Positions 22,025 through 31,500 of a stretch of 64,000 bases of DNA are shown in pieces; the stretch's first letter is position 1, and each line of letters opens with the position of its first letter. The DNA comes from Liquidambar formosana (Eukaryota; Streptophyta; Magnoliopsida; Saxifragales; Altingiaceae). The position numbers and the translations under genes are program-made. The notes beneath the pieces are model-generated. The model saw only the letters and a list, made by a program, of their open reading frames with translations, ran no database searches and had not been told where the DNA came from. The stretch covers positions 30,223,859 to 30,287,858 of the forward strand of contig CM077824.1 in NCBI GenBank assembly GCA_039720395.1. Direction: 5' to 3'.

Positions 22025-22470
22025 GCATGGGCCTTGACGAAGGTCCGAAGCGAGTAAACCATAACGAGGGTATGGGCCTTGACGAAGGTCCGGAGCGAGT
22101 AATCCCTAACGAGGGTATGGGCCTTGACGAAGGTCCGGAGCGAGTAACCTCTTACGCGGGCATGGGCCTTGACGAAGGTCCGGAGCAAGTAATCCCTGAC
22201 GAGGGCATGGGCCTTGACGAAGGTCCGTATGAGTAAACCCTAACGAGGGTATGGGCCTTGACGAAGGTCCGGAGCAAGTAATCCTTGACGAGGGCATGGG
22301 CCTTGACGAAGGTCCGTATGAGTAAACCCTAACGAGGGTATGGGCCTTGACGAAGGTCCGGAGCAAGTAATCCCTAACGAGGGCATGGGCCTTGACGAAG
22401 GTCCGTATGAGTAAACCCTAACGAGGGTATGGGCCTTAACGAAGATCTGCAGTGTAATCCCTGACGAGGG
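22025..22470. repeat. Tandem repeat, 45/44 bp, about 10 units, in the gypsy 3' region
   Basis: Units contain ATGGGCCTTGACGAAGGTCC then GAGTAA and CCCT(A/G)ACGAGGG. Unit starts fall at 22027, 22072, 22117, 22162, 22207, 22251, 22296, 22340, 22385 and 22429. The last units alternate two variants (GGAGCAAGTAATCC and GTATGAGTAAACC), giving an 89-bp higher-order repeat. It lies between the antisense genes and the 3' LTR. Confidence 0.92.
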
Positions 22471-22511
22471 AATCTTGGACTTTAAGTTTCAGGCCCAAAT
22501 CGCATCGTATG

Positions 22512-22601
22512 TGCGTACGCACATATACTGGTGTGTACGCACTGTGAGATATAGTCATCTGTATTAGATGTGCGTACGCATCTGGTTCAACTGCGTACGC
22601 A
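22512..22601. repeat. TGCGTACGCA array upstream of the PMD gene
   Basis: Sites start at 22512, 22532 (variant TGTGTACGCA), 22571 and 22592. Spacings are 20, 39 and 21 bp, so the grid of about 20 bp is kept with one position skipped. It sits about 300 bp upstream of the proposed PMD start codon. Confidence 0.88.
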
Positions 22602-22896
22602 CCTCGACAAGAAAAACTAAAAAAAAATAAGGGAAACGGCACCGTTTGAGCAGGGGAAGGGTTTCAAATCCGCAAAACCCTCCTCCTTCTCCGGCATTTC
22701 CGCCGTTGAACCCCGAAACAGCACCCCTTCTCCTCCATAACCGCCCCCCTCGAAGCCATTACCACACCCCTTCGAGGCCATCAACACGCCCCTTCGAGGC
22801 CATCAACACTCTGCATTCTCTCTACTCCTCCTGCCTTCCTCTCCTCCTACAACCAAACCTCCTCTCTCCTCTTCGTTCGCTGCTCCATTGCCGACG

Positions 22897-25538
22897 ATGC
22901 CGCCGAAGAACAAACGTCCCCGCGGAGATGACGAGGGCTTCACCATCAACCGCTGGGACCCCCAACTGCGGCCCAACGCCATCCCTAGCATCCTCCACCG
23001 TCCTCAGGAGCATCTCTCGCATATGGCGAGGCAGCAAAGGGTAAGTTCTTTTCGAACTCGAAAACCCATTTCGGTTTTATCGTTCTTCCAATTGCAACAT
23101 TTTTCCTTTTTGATTCTTTTCTGTCGATGGCCACCACTCAAAAACACTTGGACTTGTTAATCGAAACGAAGTGACCCTAAAAAATACTGTGAAAACTGCT
23201 TAAAACCAACTGAACCGTGGAGGGGATGGTGGACGGAGGTTGAAGATGACTGATAGTGTTTCAGAGGTGCGTACGCACTAGGTGATGCTGCGTATGCATG
23301 ACATGTAATGCGTATGCAGTCATACGACTGCGTACGCATTCTTAGGAATGTGATTTCACACAGAGCGGAGATGGGACAGAAAATGCGCGTACGTATCTCA
23401 TGACACTACGTACGCAATATATCACTGCGTACGTGATAGCGTGAGGTGCGTACGTGATCCATGGATTTTTCAAACCCAGCAGAGAAAGGACAGTGCGTAC
23501 GCGTTCTGTTCAATGTATACGCGTTCTCTCGGGTGCGTACGCAATGAATGTGGGTGCGTACGTGCTCCATGGCTTTTTCAAACCCTATCAGAGAAAGGAC
23601 AAGGCGTACGCGTTCTGTTCAATGTGTACGCATTCTCTCGGATGCGTACGCAATGAATATGATGCGTACGCAATACGTAAATACGTTTCTATTTAGTGAT
23701 TGACAGATTAGTGCGTACGCATCCATTTTACTACGTACGCATGCTAATGAATGCGTACGCATGCTAATAATAACACTTACCTGTATACTTACCTGCCCTT
23801 GGATTTTGCAGATTCCTTCGAAGCGATCCGGTCGGGGGAGTCTTGACAGTCTCACAGGGTGGTGGGAGAGACTTACGCCCGAGACCCAGCAGATAGTATC
23901 CGACGCTGGTTTTGGGACGCTGACGCAGGCTACCATCTACAGCCAGGCGAGCCATACCTTGGTCTTCTGCATGGCCGAGCGCTGGTGGGACACCACCCAC
24001 ACATTACACCTGGCCAGTAGGGAGTGGACTCTGACTCCCCTTGACTTTCACCGCCTTACGGGCCTTCGGATGAGGGGGCGCCGTTTTACCTTTGAGCTGA
24101 CTGATGATCAGAGAGATGCGCTCACCAGGCGCTACCTGGGTTTGTCGTGCCCGACTGCTACTATGAAGTACCCCCTCCTACATCGTGCATTCGCGGGGAA
24201 GGGGCAGGGCACTGCTGAGGAGCGCGATGCGATGGCTCGCGCCTTCATGTTGTATGTCATAGGGGCCTATCTGGTCCCTAATGCGTCTCAGACTTTCGAG
24301 CCGGGCTGGCTCCTAGCTTTGGAGGACCTTAGCGTGGCGCGGGAGTATGGATGGGGGACTGCAATTCTGTCGCACCTCTATGCCACCATGGATGCCCTTA
24401 GTCGGGTGAAGTCCGACTCCTTGACCGGTTGTTGGCGACTTTGGTCGGTAAGTGTCTACTTTCAGCGCTTTCCTTTCCCTTTTCTTCCTTTTAATCATTA
24501 TCTTTCTGGCTTTTGGGCAGTTATGGGCACAGGCTTATATCGACTTGAGTCCCTTGGGCGATCAGGAGGACTTGGGGCACACCGGCCTCCGGGAGTTCTT
24601 GGACAGGCTTACCCCGGTAAGCTTATCTATTTATCCTTTGTTGTTTCTTCATGTGAGTTCATTAATCTCATCCGTCCTTTTTTTTTTTTTTTTTTTTTTG
24701 GATGCAGGCACGGATGCGTGCTCGCCCGTGGTTGGGGCAGGCTGGGGTAGGTCCTCCGGAGTGGGAGGAGGAGGCTCGGGCGATGTCGGAGACTTCCTGT
24801 CTGCTTGCCTATCCTCGCTCTCGCGCCCTGTATCTGGCGGAGAGGGTGGTGCCCCAGTTGACAGCAGATGCTGCCTTGTGCGCCTTGGTCCCTTATGATC
24901 CCCCTGCATTTTCCCTTGTCCCTTACCAGATGGCAGCCGAGGACTTGGAGACGTGGTCTGGTGGTATCCCCTATGCATCCCGCTTGCTAGGCCCTGACCA
25001 TGACTACCCCTCCTTTGCGCGGGATCGCCTCATGCCCAGTTTCATCGGTCATCAGGTATTCATCTGTCCTTCCCTTGTCACGGTTCTCTATTGATCTTTG
25101 CGCGTACTTAGCTTCTTTCTCTCTTTTTTTTTATCAGGCACCTGCTGCTGGCATACCGGAGGGAGGTCTCCCCATCACCCTTCCATCTTATTCGGTACCC
25201 CTCTATAATGCTGAGGGCGTGCCTCGTGAGGAGCCTATTGTGCCAGATCCCCAGGCTTATCCTCTTCCTATTCCTCCTGGGACTCGCCAGGTACCTGCGT
25301 AACCCTGCAAAATAGCCCTAGGATTTTTGGTTAAGTTATGCTATGCATGCTCTAACGAACCTACCCTTTCCCTTTTTAGTTGACCCTTGCTGAGACCGAG
25401 CAGCTGTACCAGATGTTCGGTGGGCTGAAGCTGATGCTGACGGCTCACTCCCGAACGATTTGGGAGCTTCGTCGGGAGATCGCGCAGGCTCAGGAGGAGG
25501 GTGATGATGATAGTGACAGTGACGGGGACGCTGCCTAG
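22897..25538 (+). CDS. Plant mobile domain (PMD) protein gene inside the gypsy, six exons, antisense to gag-pol
   Basis: My splice model is 22897-23040, 23812-24447, 24521-24616, 24708-25055, 25138-25290, 25380-25538. It totals 1536 bp (511 aa plus stop), every intron is GT-AG and phase 0, and there is no stop in frame. The protein starts MPPKNKRPRGDDEG (basic, NLS-like). About residue 60-230 has the PMD/aminotransferase-like pattern: LTGWWERLTPETQQIV, ASHTLVFCMAERWWDTTHTLHL, EWTLTPLDFHRLTGLR, then ...GCWRLWS|LWAQAYIDLSP. The C-terminus is acidic (EEGDDDSDSDGDAA). PMD proteins (MAIN/MAIL1 in Arabidopsis) act in the nucleus in transposon silencing and gene expression; PMD copies in Ty3/gypsy and MULE elements are known. 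Intron 1 is packed with palindrome arrays. The start codon is the first ATG joined in frame to exon 2; an upstream ATG at 22646 is out of frame. Confidence 0.8.
23268..23761. repeat. Dense TGCGTACGCA arrays filling intron 1 of the PMD gene
   Basis: Twenty-three sites in six runs, starting at: 23268, 23289, 23309, 23329; 23386, 23407, 23426, 23447; 23494, 23514, 23534, 23555; 23603, 23623, 23643, 23663; 23712, 23732, 23752. Within runs the pitch is 19-21 bp. The third and fourth runs are copies of a 109-bp tandem duplication that also contains CATGG.TTTTTCAAACCC. Variants keep the GTACG or GTATG core. (The listed runs make 19 start positions; I count no others with confidence.). Confidence 0.88.
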
Positions 25539-25733
25539 GCTTAGATTTTGTTATTTCCTTCTTCTTTTCTCTTTTTGGAACAATATTATTTATTATATTT
25601 TGAGGACATGTACTTAACTAATTACTTTTCAATTTTACATGCTGTTCTGAATTGCATTATGTTCTTTCCTTGTGAGTGTTCTCCGAAATTTTCTTCATAT
25701 GCGGCCCAGACTTTTCTCGGGTGATGTAGCATA

Positions 25734-25804
25734 TGCGTACGCATCATAGTTACTGCGTACGCAGTATACTGGATGCGTACGCATCAATGGATGTTGCGTA
25801 CGCA
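25734..25804. repeat. TGCGTACGCA array upstream of the DUF7745-like gene
   Basis: Four exact sites at 25734, 25754, 25774 and 25795 (20, 20, 21 bp). They lie in the 420-bp spacer between the two antisense genes, about 110-180 bp upstream of the TATA box at 25915. Confidence 0.92.
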
Positions 25805-25914
25805 TCATAACTCGATCAAGATCAGGATGCAGGGAGCTTCCCTGCAGTCCCCTTGTAGGACTCAAACTCTGCTTCACAACCACAGTCCAACTAAGGACTC
25901 TTTCCAGGACTGCC

Positions 25915-25920
25915 TATAAA
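25915..25920 (+). promoter_or_regulatory. TATA box of the DUF7745-like gene
   Basis: TATAAA in CTGCCTATAAATTGGGG, 38 bp before the start codon at 25958, which implies a very short leader. Confidence 0.5.
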
Positions 25921-25957
25921 TTGGGGTATTTTCTTGTAAAGCCTCTCCTCATCAATC

Positions 25958-27296
25958 ATGGAGAGCTCTCTTCCCCCTCAGGGTCTGTCACGGTGGCTGA
26001 AAACCCTGGACCGAGGTGCTCGCGATCTTTTTCAAGCTAAATTTCGAATTTCCTCTCTATTCGATTACGCTCATGTGAAAATCAATCATAGCTTTTTACG
26101 CGAGGCTGCTGAGTTTTGGGACCCCGCTCGACACGTATTCCGTTTTAATCGTAATGAGCTATGCCCCACCATGGAAGAATTCGGTGCTATTCTTGGGCGA
26201 CCTGACTTCACCCGCGTTCTCCTGCCGAAGATGACTATTACGAAGGCTGAAGATCTGGTCCGTTTATTCGGAATTTCCCTGAGGCTCGCGCGATCATGGC
26301 TTGTGGATTCGCGCATTGTCCTGGAAAACGTAATATCATACTTTACTGCACTCCCTTTCCCGATCTTGACAGCGCAGGTTGACTGCTATCTGAACGCCGT
26401 TTGTGTTGTCCTGACGGCGAGTTATCTGTTTGTGGGACCCGAAGGTCTGGCGGATGTTTCTATCCTGCTTGTCGTTCTCGAACTTGGGGAGCGTAACCCC
26501 TGCATGCTCATCCTTGCGGATACTCTCAACGGTCTGGACAAATTTGCCCACGAAGAAGTGTCTTTTTTGGGAGGCAGCCCGCTGCTTCTGCAGGTGAGGG
26601 TAAAATGCCCCTTCTTTCGTGCGTACGCACACACATTAGGGCATACGCACAAACATTAGTGCGTACGCAGTTGTGTAGGTGCGTACGCATTATGATAGGT
26701 GTATACGCAAGTGTACATTCTGATCCTCATTTCCCCTGTCTTCTTAATGGCAAATATGGCTGTTGGAACGTCTGCAGCTGGTGAGCAAGCCTGTGGTCAG
26801 TCCCTAGGCATATCATCCTCTCGACTTTCGCCGTCGTCCTCTTATAAAACCGTTTCCGGGCGCCGACGATTTGCGCACTATGCTAGCCCATCTTCCTTGT
26901 CATGATATTTGTTGGTTTTGCCCCTGGTGGAGAATTTCTGAGATGACGACTGATCTCATCTTTTCTCGTGGTGCCATGTTGGTCGGTTTACGGGAGATCT
27001 CATATTGTCCCACTTCCCGTATTCGGCGGCAATTTGGCCTACCTCAGACTCCCACAAATGGTGATCACCTAGGATATACCTGCCCTGCCAGGGCTCGCAT
27101 CGTTGAACGAATTGGGGAAGCTTGGGCAAGCAGAACTTTGATCCGCCCTATTGTCGCACCACCGTTAATTTCCCCGAGCTCAGATTACTATATTTGGCTT
27201 AAGGTTGATATGCGAGCTTCCGAGGAGGCAGAAGTGAGTCGTAAAAGAAAAAGGGGAGGACAAATTCTTGGGGACAAAAAGAAACTGAAAGTTTGA
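25958..27296 (+). CDS. DUF7745-like gene inside the gypsy, two exons, antisense to gag-pol
   Basis: Exons 25958-26593 and 26808-27296 join in phase 0 to 1125 bp (374 aa plus stop). The donor is CAG|GTGAGG. I chose the acceptor CCCTAG|GCATAT because an earlier AG at 26777 would read into a stop. The protein opens MESSLPPQGLSRWL and has the pattern I associate with DUF7745 (plant retroelement-associated domain): FRISSLFDYAHVKINHSFLR, AAEFWDPARHVFRFNRNELC, PTMEEFGAILGRP, then ...DICWFCPWWRISEMT and SRIRRQFGLPQ. The C-terminus is basic (SRKRKRGGQILGDKKKLKV), a likely nuclear signal. Function unknown. The family call is from memory of the pattern. Confidence 0.7.
26620..26709. repeat. TGCGTACGCA array in the intron of the DUF7745-like gene
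   Basis: Five sites starting at 26620, 26640, 26660, 26680 and 26700, exactly 20 bp apart. The first, third and fourth are exact; 26640 is GGCATACGCA and 26700 is TGTATACGCA. The whole run lies between the donor (26594) and acceptor (26807). Confidence 0.92.
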
Positions 27297-27472
27297 CTTG
27301 CTTTTATTAATATGCTTGTTTCAGAATACATTTAATTTATTTCCTCTTTCCTTTCTTAAATATGTAATCAATAATGGCCATGAAAGTTGTGGTCGAGTTT
27401 ATTATTAGTGAAACTATCCCTATCAATCTCGCACCATCTCCATCCTGTTGTCCATACAGAATCTTATCCACT

Positions 27473-28522
27473 TTATATATAATATTTGCGCAAACGATCC
27501 ATATTGACTGGATGTGTGAACTCATTCCCTTCCTCGTCCATTATCTTGACTGCTCCCCCTGACAGTATTGTTTTGACGATATATGGTCCTGCCCAATTCG
27601 GTCTGAACTTGCCCCTGGGGTCAGAGACACGAGCCAGAATTTCTTTTAGCACCAGGTCTCCGTCCCTTAGATTTCTCGGTCTTACTTTCTTATTGAATGC
27701 ACGGGCGATTCTTCTCTGATAGCCCTGAACATGATACATGGCCCCTAATCTTTTTTCGTCCAGCAAGGCGAGCTCTTCGTATCTTTCTCGTGTCCACTCC
27801 GCTTCGGGAATTTGATTTTCTATCATAACTCGTAAAGACTCGACCTTAACTTCTACTGGCAATACTGCTTCCATCCCATACACCAAAGAATAAGGCGTAG
27901 CCCCCGTGGATGTCCTTATGGATGTTCGATACCCCCATAGAGCATATGGTAACCTTTCTACCCAATCTTTGTGTGTTTTGGCTGACTTCATAAGAATGTT
28001 CTTAACATTTTTGTTGGCCGCCTCTACTGCCCCATTGGTCTGTGGCCGGTACGGAGACGAGTGGTGGTGCTGGATATGATACTTATCAAGCAGTTCTTGT
28101 GTTTCTCCTTCAAAATGCGACCCGTTATCCGAAACGACCTCATGAGGTACCCCATATCTACAGATTATGTTGGTCTCGATGAATCGGGCCACATGCTTGG
28201 CTTTCAGTTCTGTATATGCTTCCGCCTCTATCCATTTGGTAAAGTAATCTATGGCCACTAATATGTATTCATGTCCGCCAGTGGCTTTTGGGTGAATTTT
28301 GCCAATGATGTCTATTCCCCAGACTGAGAATGGCCAAGGGGAGGTCAATTGATGTAGTTCTACAGGCGGAGTACACCGCATGTTGGCATGAATTTGGCAT
28401 TGATGACATTTCTTTACGTATAACACACAGTCTGTCTCCATAGTTGACCAGAAGTAACCCAATCTGACCAGTTTCTTTGCCAGCATTCTCCTATTCATGT
28501 GTGGTCCGCAAAACCCTTTCAT
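27473..28522 (-). CDS. Gypsy integrase (continuation of pol, one frame off)
   Basis: 349 residues of intact integrase. The N-terminal zinc finger is represented by GPHMNRR and CHQCQIH. The catalytic core starts TSPWPFSVWGIDIIG, then VAIDYFTKWIEAEA, VVSDNGSHFEG and a glutamate in NGAVEAANK: the D, D, E triad is complete. The C-terminal domain ends ...NMDRLRKYYI with no chromodomain. It overlaps the upstream reading frame by 32 bases and is in a different frame. The shift is explained by one extra base around 28514-28519. It cuts donor ends and joins the cDNA to host DNA in the nucleus. Confidence 0.88.
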   Translation of the reverse strand: MKGFCGPHMNRRMLAKKLVRLGYFWSTMETDCVLYVKKCHQCQIHANMRCTPPVELHQLTSPWPFSVWGIDIIGKIHPKATGGHEYILVAIDYFTKWIEAEAYTELKAKHVARFIETNIICRYGVPHEVVSDNGSHFEGETQELLDKYHIQHHHSSPYRPQTNGAVEAANKNVKNILMKSAKTHKDWVERLPYALWGYRTSIRTSTGATPYSLVYGMEAVLPVEVKVESLRVMIENQIPEAEWTRERYEELALLDEKRLGAMYHVQGYQRRIARAFNKKVRPRNLRDGDLVLKEILARVSDPRGKFRPNWAGPYIVKTILSGGAVKIMDEEGNEFTHPVNMDRLRKYYI

Positions 28523-31500
28523 GAACTTCGGTAACCAACACCCGGGCCACTTCTTTACTTATACACAGCAGATGAGTTCCGTTGGGCGATCTTTTAAATA
28601 GTTTCCCTCCGCACAGGACGTATTGGGCTGCCAGCAACCTCAGCGCCCTGCGATCTCTTTTATCTGCCCTTGACGGGTAAGCCCCTTTTTCTAAGAAATT
28701 TTGGATGTCGAAATACCAGGGGTTTCCATCGTCTACCTCTTCTTCTAGGGTCATAATAGTGGTTTCATGGGAGGGATGGGACTTTTGTTGGATCATGAGT
28801 GGTTGTAAGGTCATTCCTTCGGGGATGTTGATTAGAGAGGCTAAAGTGGCTAAAGCATCAGCGAATTGATTTTGGGATCGGGGTAAAGGGGTGAAGGTGA
28901 TTTTACGGAATTTTTGGGCTAGGCTTTCTAGGTAGGCTTGGTATGGCTTCAAGTGCTCCTCCTTGGTTTTCCATATCTTTTGGACTTGGGCTATGACCAA
29001 CGCGGAGTCTCCATATATCTCTGCTTCCTCTACTCCCAGGGCTAATAGTGCTTCCAGTCCTGCTATGCAAGCTTCATATTCTGTAGTGTTATTAGAATTC
29101 TTAAAATCCAGCTTTATGGATAGAGGTACATGGGACCCATTAGGTGATATTAAAATAACTCCGATCCCGTTCCCGTATTGATTTGATGCCCCATCGAAAT
29201 ACATTTTCCAAGTCTTTGAACACTCTATGTAAAACAGATCTTCATCCGGGAAATCTTCCCTAAGAACTTGTCCCATTACCGGGTGTTCTGCACAAAAATC
29301 GGCTACCGCCCCTCCTTTGATGGCCTTCTGAGTAACATAGGTCAGCTCAAACTCAGATAGCAAGAACAGCCAACGTGACAGCCTGTTGTTAAGCGCAGGT
29401 TTCTCGAGGAGGTACTTCAATGGGTCCATTCTAGCGACTACCCATACCTCAAAGGTTATTAAGATGTGCCTCAGCTTTTGTACCGCCCAGACTAATGCGA
29501 AGCATGATTTCTCCATGGCGGAGTAACGTGCCTCGTAATCATGCAATTTCTTACTTAAGTAATAGATGGCCTGTTCATTCCCATGGTCGTCTTGCTGTGC
29601 TAACATACTTCCCAAGGCTTCTTCGAAAACAGATAAATATAACAGAACGGGTTTCCCGGGTCGCGGAGGCGCAAGGATTGGAGGATTTAACAGGTACATC
29701 TTGATGGCTTCAAACACTTGCTGACACTGCTCATTCCATTCCTTAGACTCTTTCTTCCTTAGCAACTTAAAAATTGGTTCGCAGGTTAGCGTGAGTCTTG
29801 CTATGAACCTACTAATATATTGCAATTTTCCTAAGAAACCCCGTACTTCCTTTTCTGTCTTTGGTGGTGGCATCTCTAGTATTGCTTTGATCTTGACAGG
29901 GTCCACTTCTATGCCCCTATGAGTTACCAAGTATCCCAATAGTTTCCCTGCTGTAACCCCGAAAGTGCACTTCTGAGGGTTTAATCTGAGCTTATACTTC
30001 CGAATCCTCTTAAAGAATTTCTCCAAGTTATCCATATGTTCCTCCCTGGTTGCTGATTTGACTATCATGTCGTCCACGTATACTTCCACTTCCTTGTGCA
30101 TCATGTCATGTAGCAATGCGGTCGCCATCCTCTGGTACGTTGCCCCAGCGTTCTTCAATCCGAATGGCATGACGGTGTAGCAATACGTGCCCCACCCTAT
30201 GGTAAAAGTTGTCTTGCTCATGTCCTTTGGCGCCATCTTAATTTGGTTGTATCCCGAGAATCCGTCCATGAATGACATCAGGGCGCTTCCTGCGGTGTTG
30301 TCTACAAGGACGTCAATATGAGGGAGGGGGAAGTCATCCTTCGGGCAGGCTTTATTCAGATCTCGATAATCTACGCAAACTCTTACTCGACCATCCTTTT
30401 TTGGCACAGGTACAATATTCGCAACCCAGTCGGCTTGATCTACCGCTCGTATAAACCCTACATTCAGCAGTTTAGTAACCTCCTCCTTAACCTTTATCAA
30501 CCATTCTGGTTGCATTCGCCTTAATCGTTGTTTCACGGGTTTGGCTCCTTCCTTCGTTATGATGTGATGCTGTACTATCTCCGGATCAATCCCAGGCATA
30601 TCATCGTAAGACCAAGCAAATACATCTTGGAACTCACTCAATAGTATTTTGAGATCGGTTTGTTCTTTTATAGACAAAGTGGAGCCGATTTGTACTTCCT
30701 TAAGATTTTCAATGGTGCCAAGGTTGATTTTAACAGTTTCACTTTTAATAGGTTCTACACTTCTTTCATAATCTTCATTGATTACTTTATTTAAATCGGG
30801 ATCTTCGGACATTAATGCAATGTATTTTTCTAAAGACATATCAATATAAGCGAAATCAGAATTCATTTCATTATCAATTGGATAAATTACATCATAGTTG
30901 GCCTCAGAGGCCTTGATATCATCAAAAATGGTCGTGGGATTAACCATAATCTTATCAGTCTGAGTGGTGATCCTATCGCCTACAATGGTCTTCTCCATCT
31001 TCTCCCAGGTCCAGGTGCTGGTTCCTCCATTTGCTTCAGTGATTAGCTCCGTTAAATTCTCTGTGACCACTTGATCTGCTAATACTGCGATGCTCAGGTT
31101 GTGTTCTGATAGCAGATGCTCCCAGGCCCCCTGCTCTAAATTGTCGGCCCAGTCCACATCCAGCGCCTTTACTTCTTCAGCCTTTCCCCATGAAGGTGTT
31201 ATCTTTAATGTTTCTGCGAAGAAGACTTCCAAACCTGGCAACCTTCTTCCATTGGTCTTGTCTACCCAAGGCTCCGGGAAGCCACAGAAAGGGAAATCTT
31301 CTCCTTCCTTGACGAAATTGCCATTAAGGGTGCCTTCGTTCTTCGGGACTCCTGATTTTCCCTCATACCCTATCCCCTTACGATCTTTTTGTGCACGGAA
31401 ATCAGGCAATTCAGTGACTCCTTGTCCATTCTTTCCCATCCCCATTCCAGGTATGTACCCCATTCGCTTCATGATGTGGGCTACCGTATAACCCACTCCT

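Noticed and set aside
22025..22470. Regular 45-bp repeats suggestive of a CRISPR array
   Set aside because: Whole units repeat, with no unique spacers, in a plant retrotransposon 3' region. Ordinary tandem repeat.
22646..23044. 132-codon frame starting upstream of the PMD gene
   Set aside because: It overlaps the proposed exon 1 in another frame, is proline/serine-rich and does not join the PMD exons.
23268..23761. 20-bp periodic palindromes read as CRISPR-like or as coding repeats
   Set aside because: Spacers are only about 10 bp and the motif is a palindrome. Open frames through these arrays (rich in RTHAYA-type residues) are by-products of the repeat.
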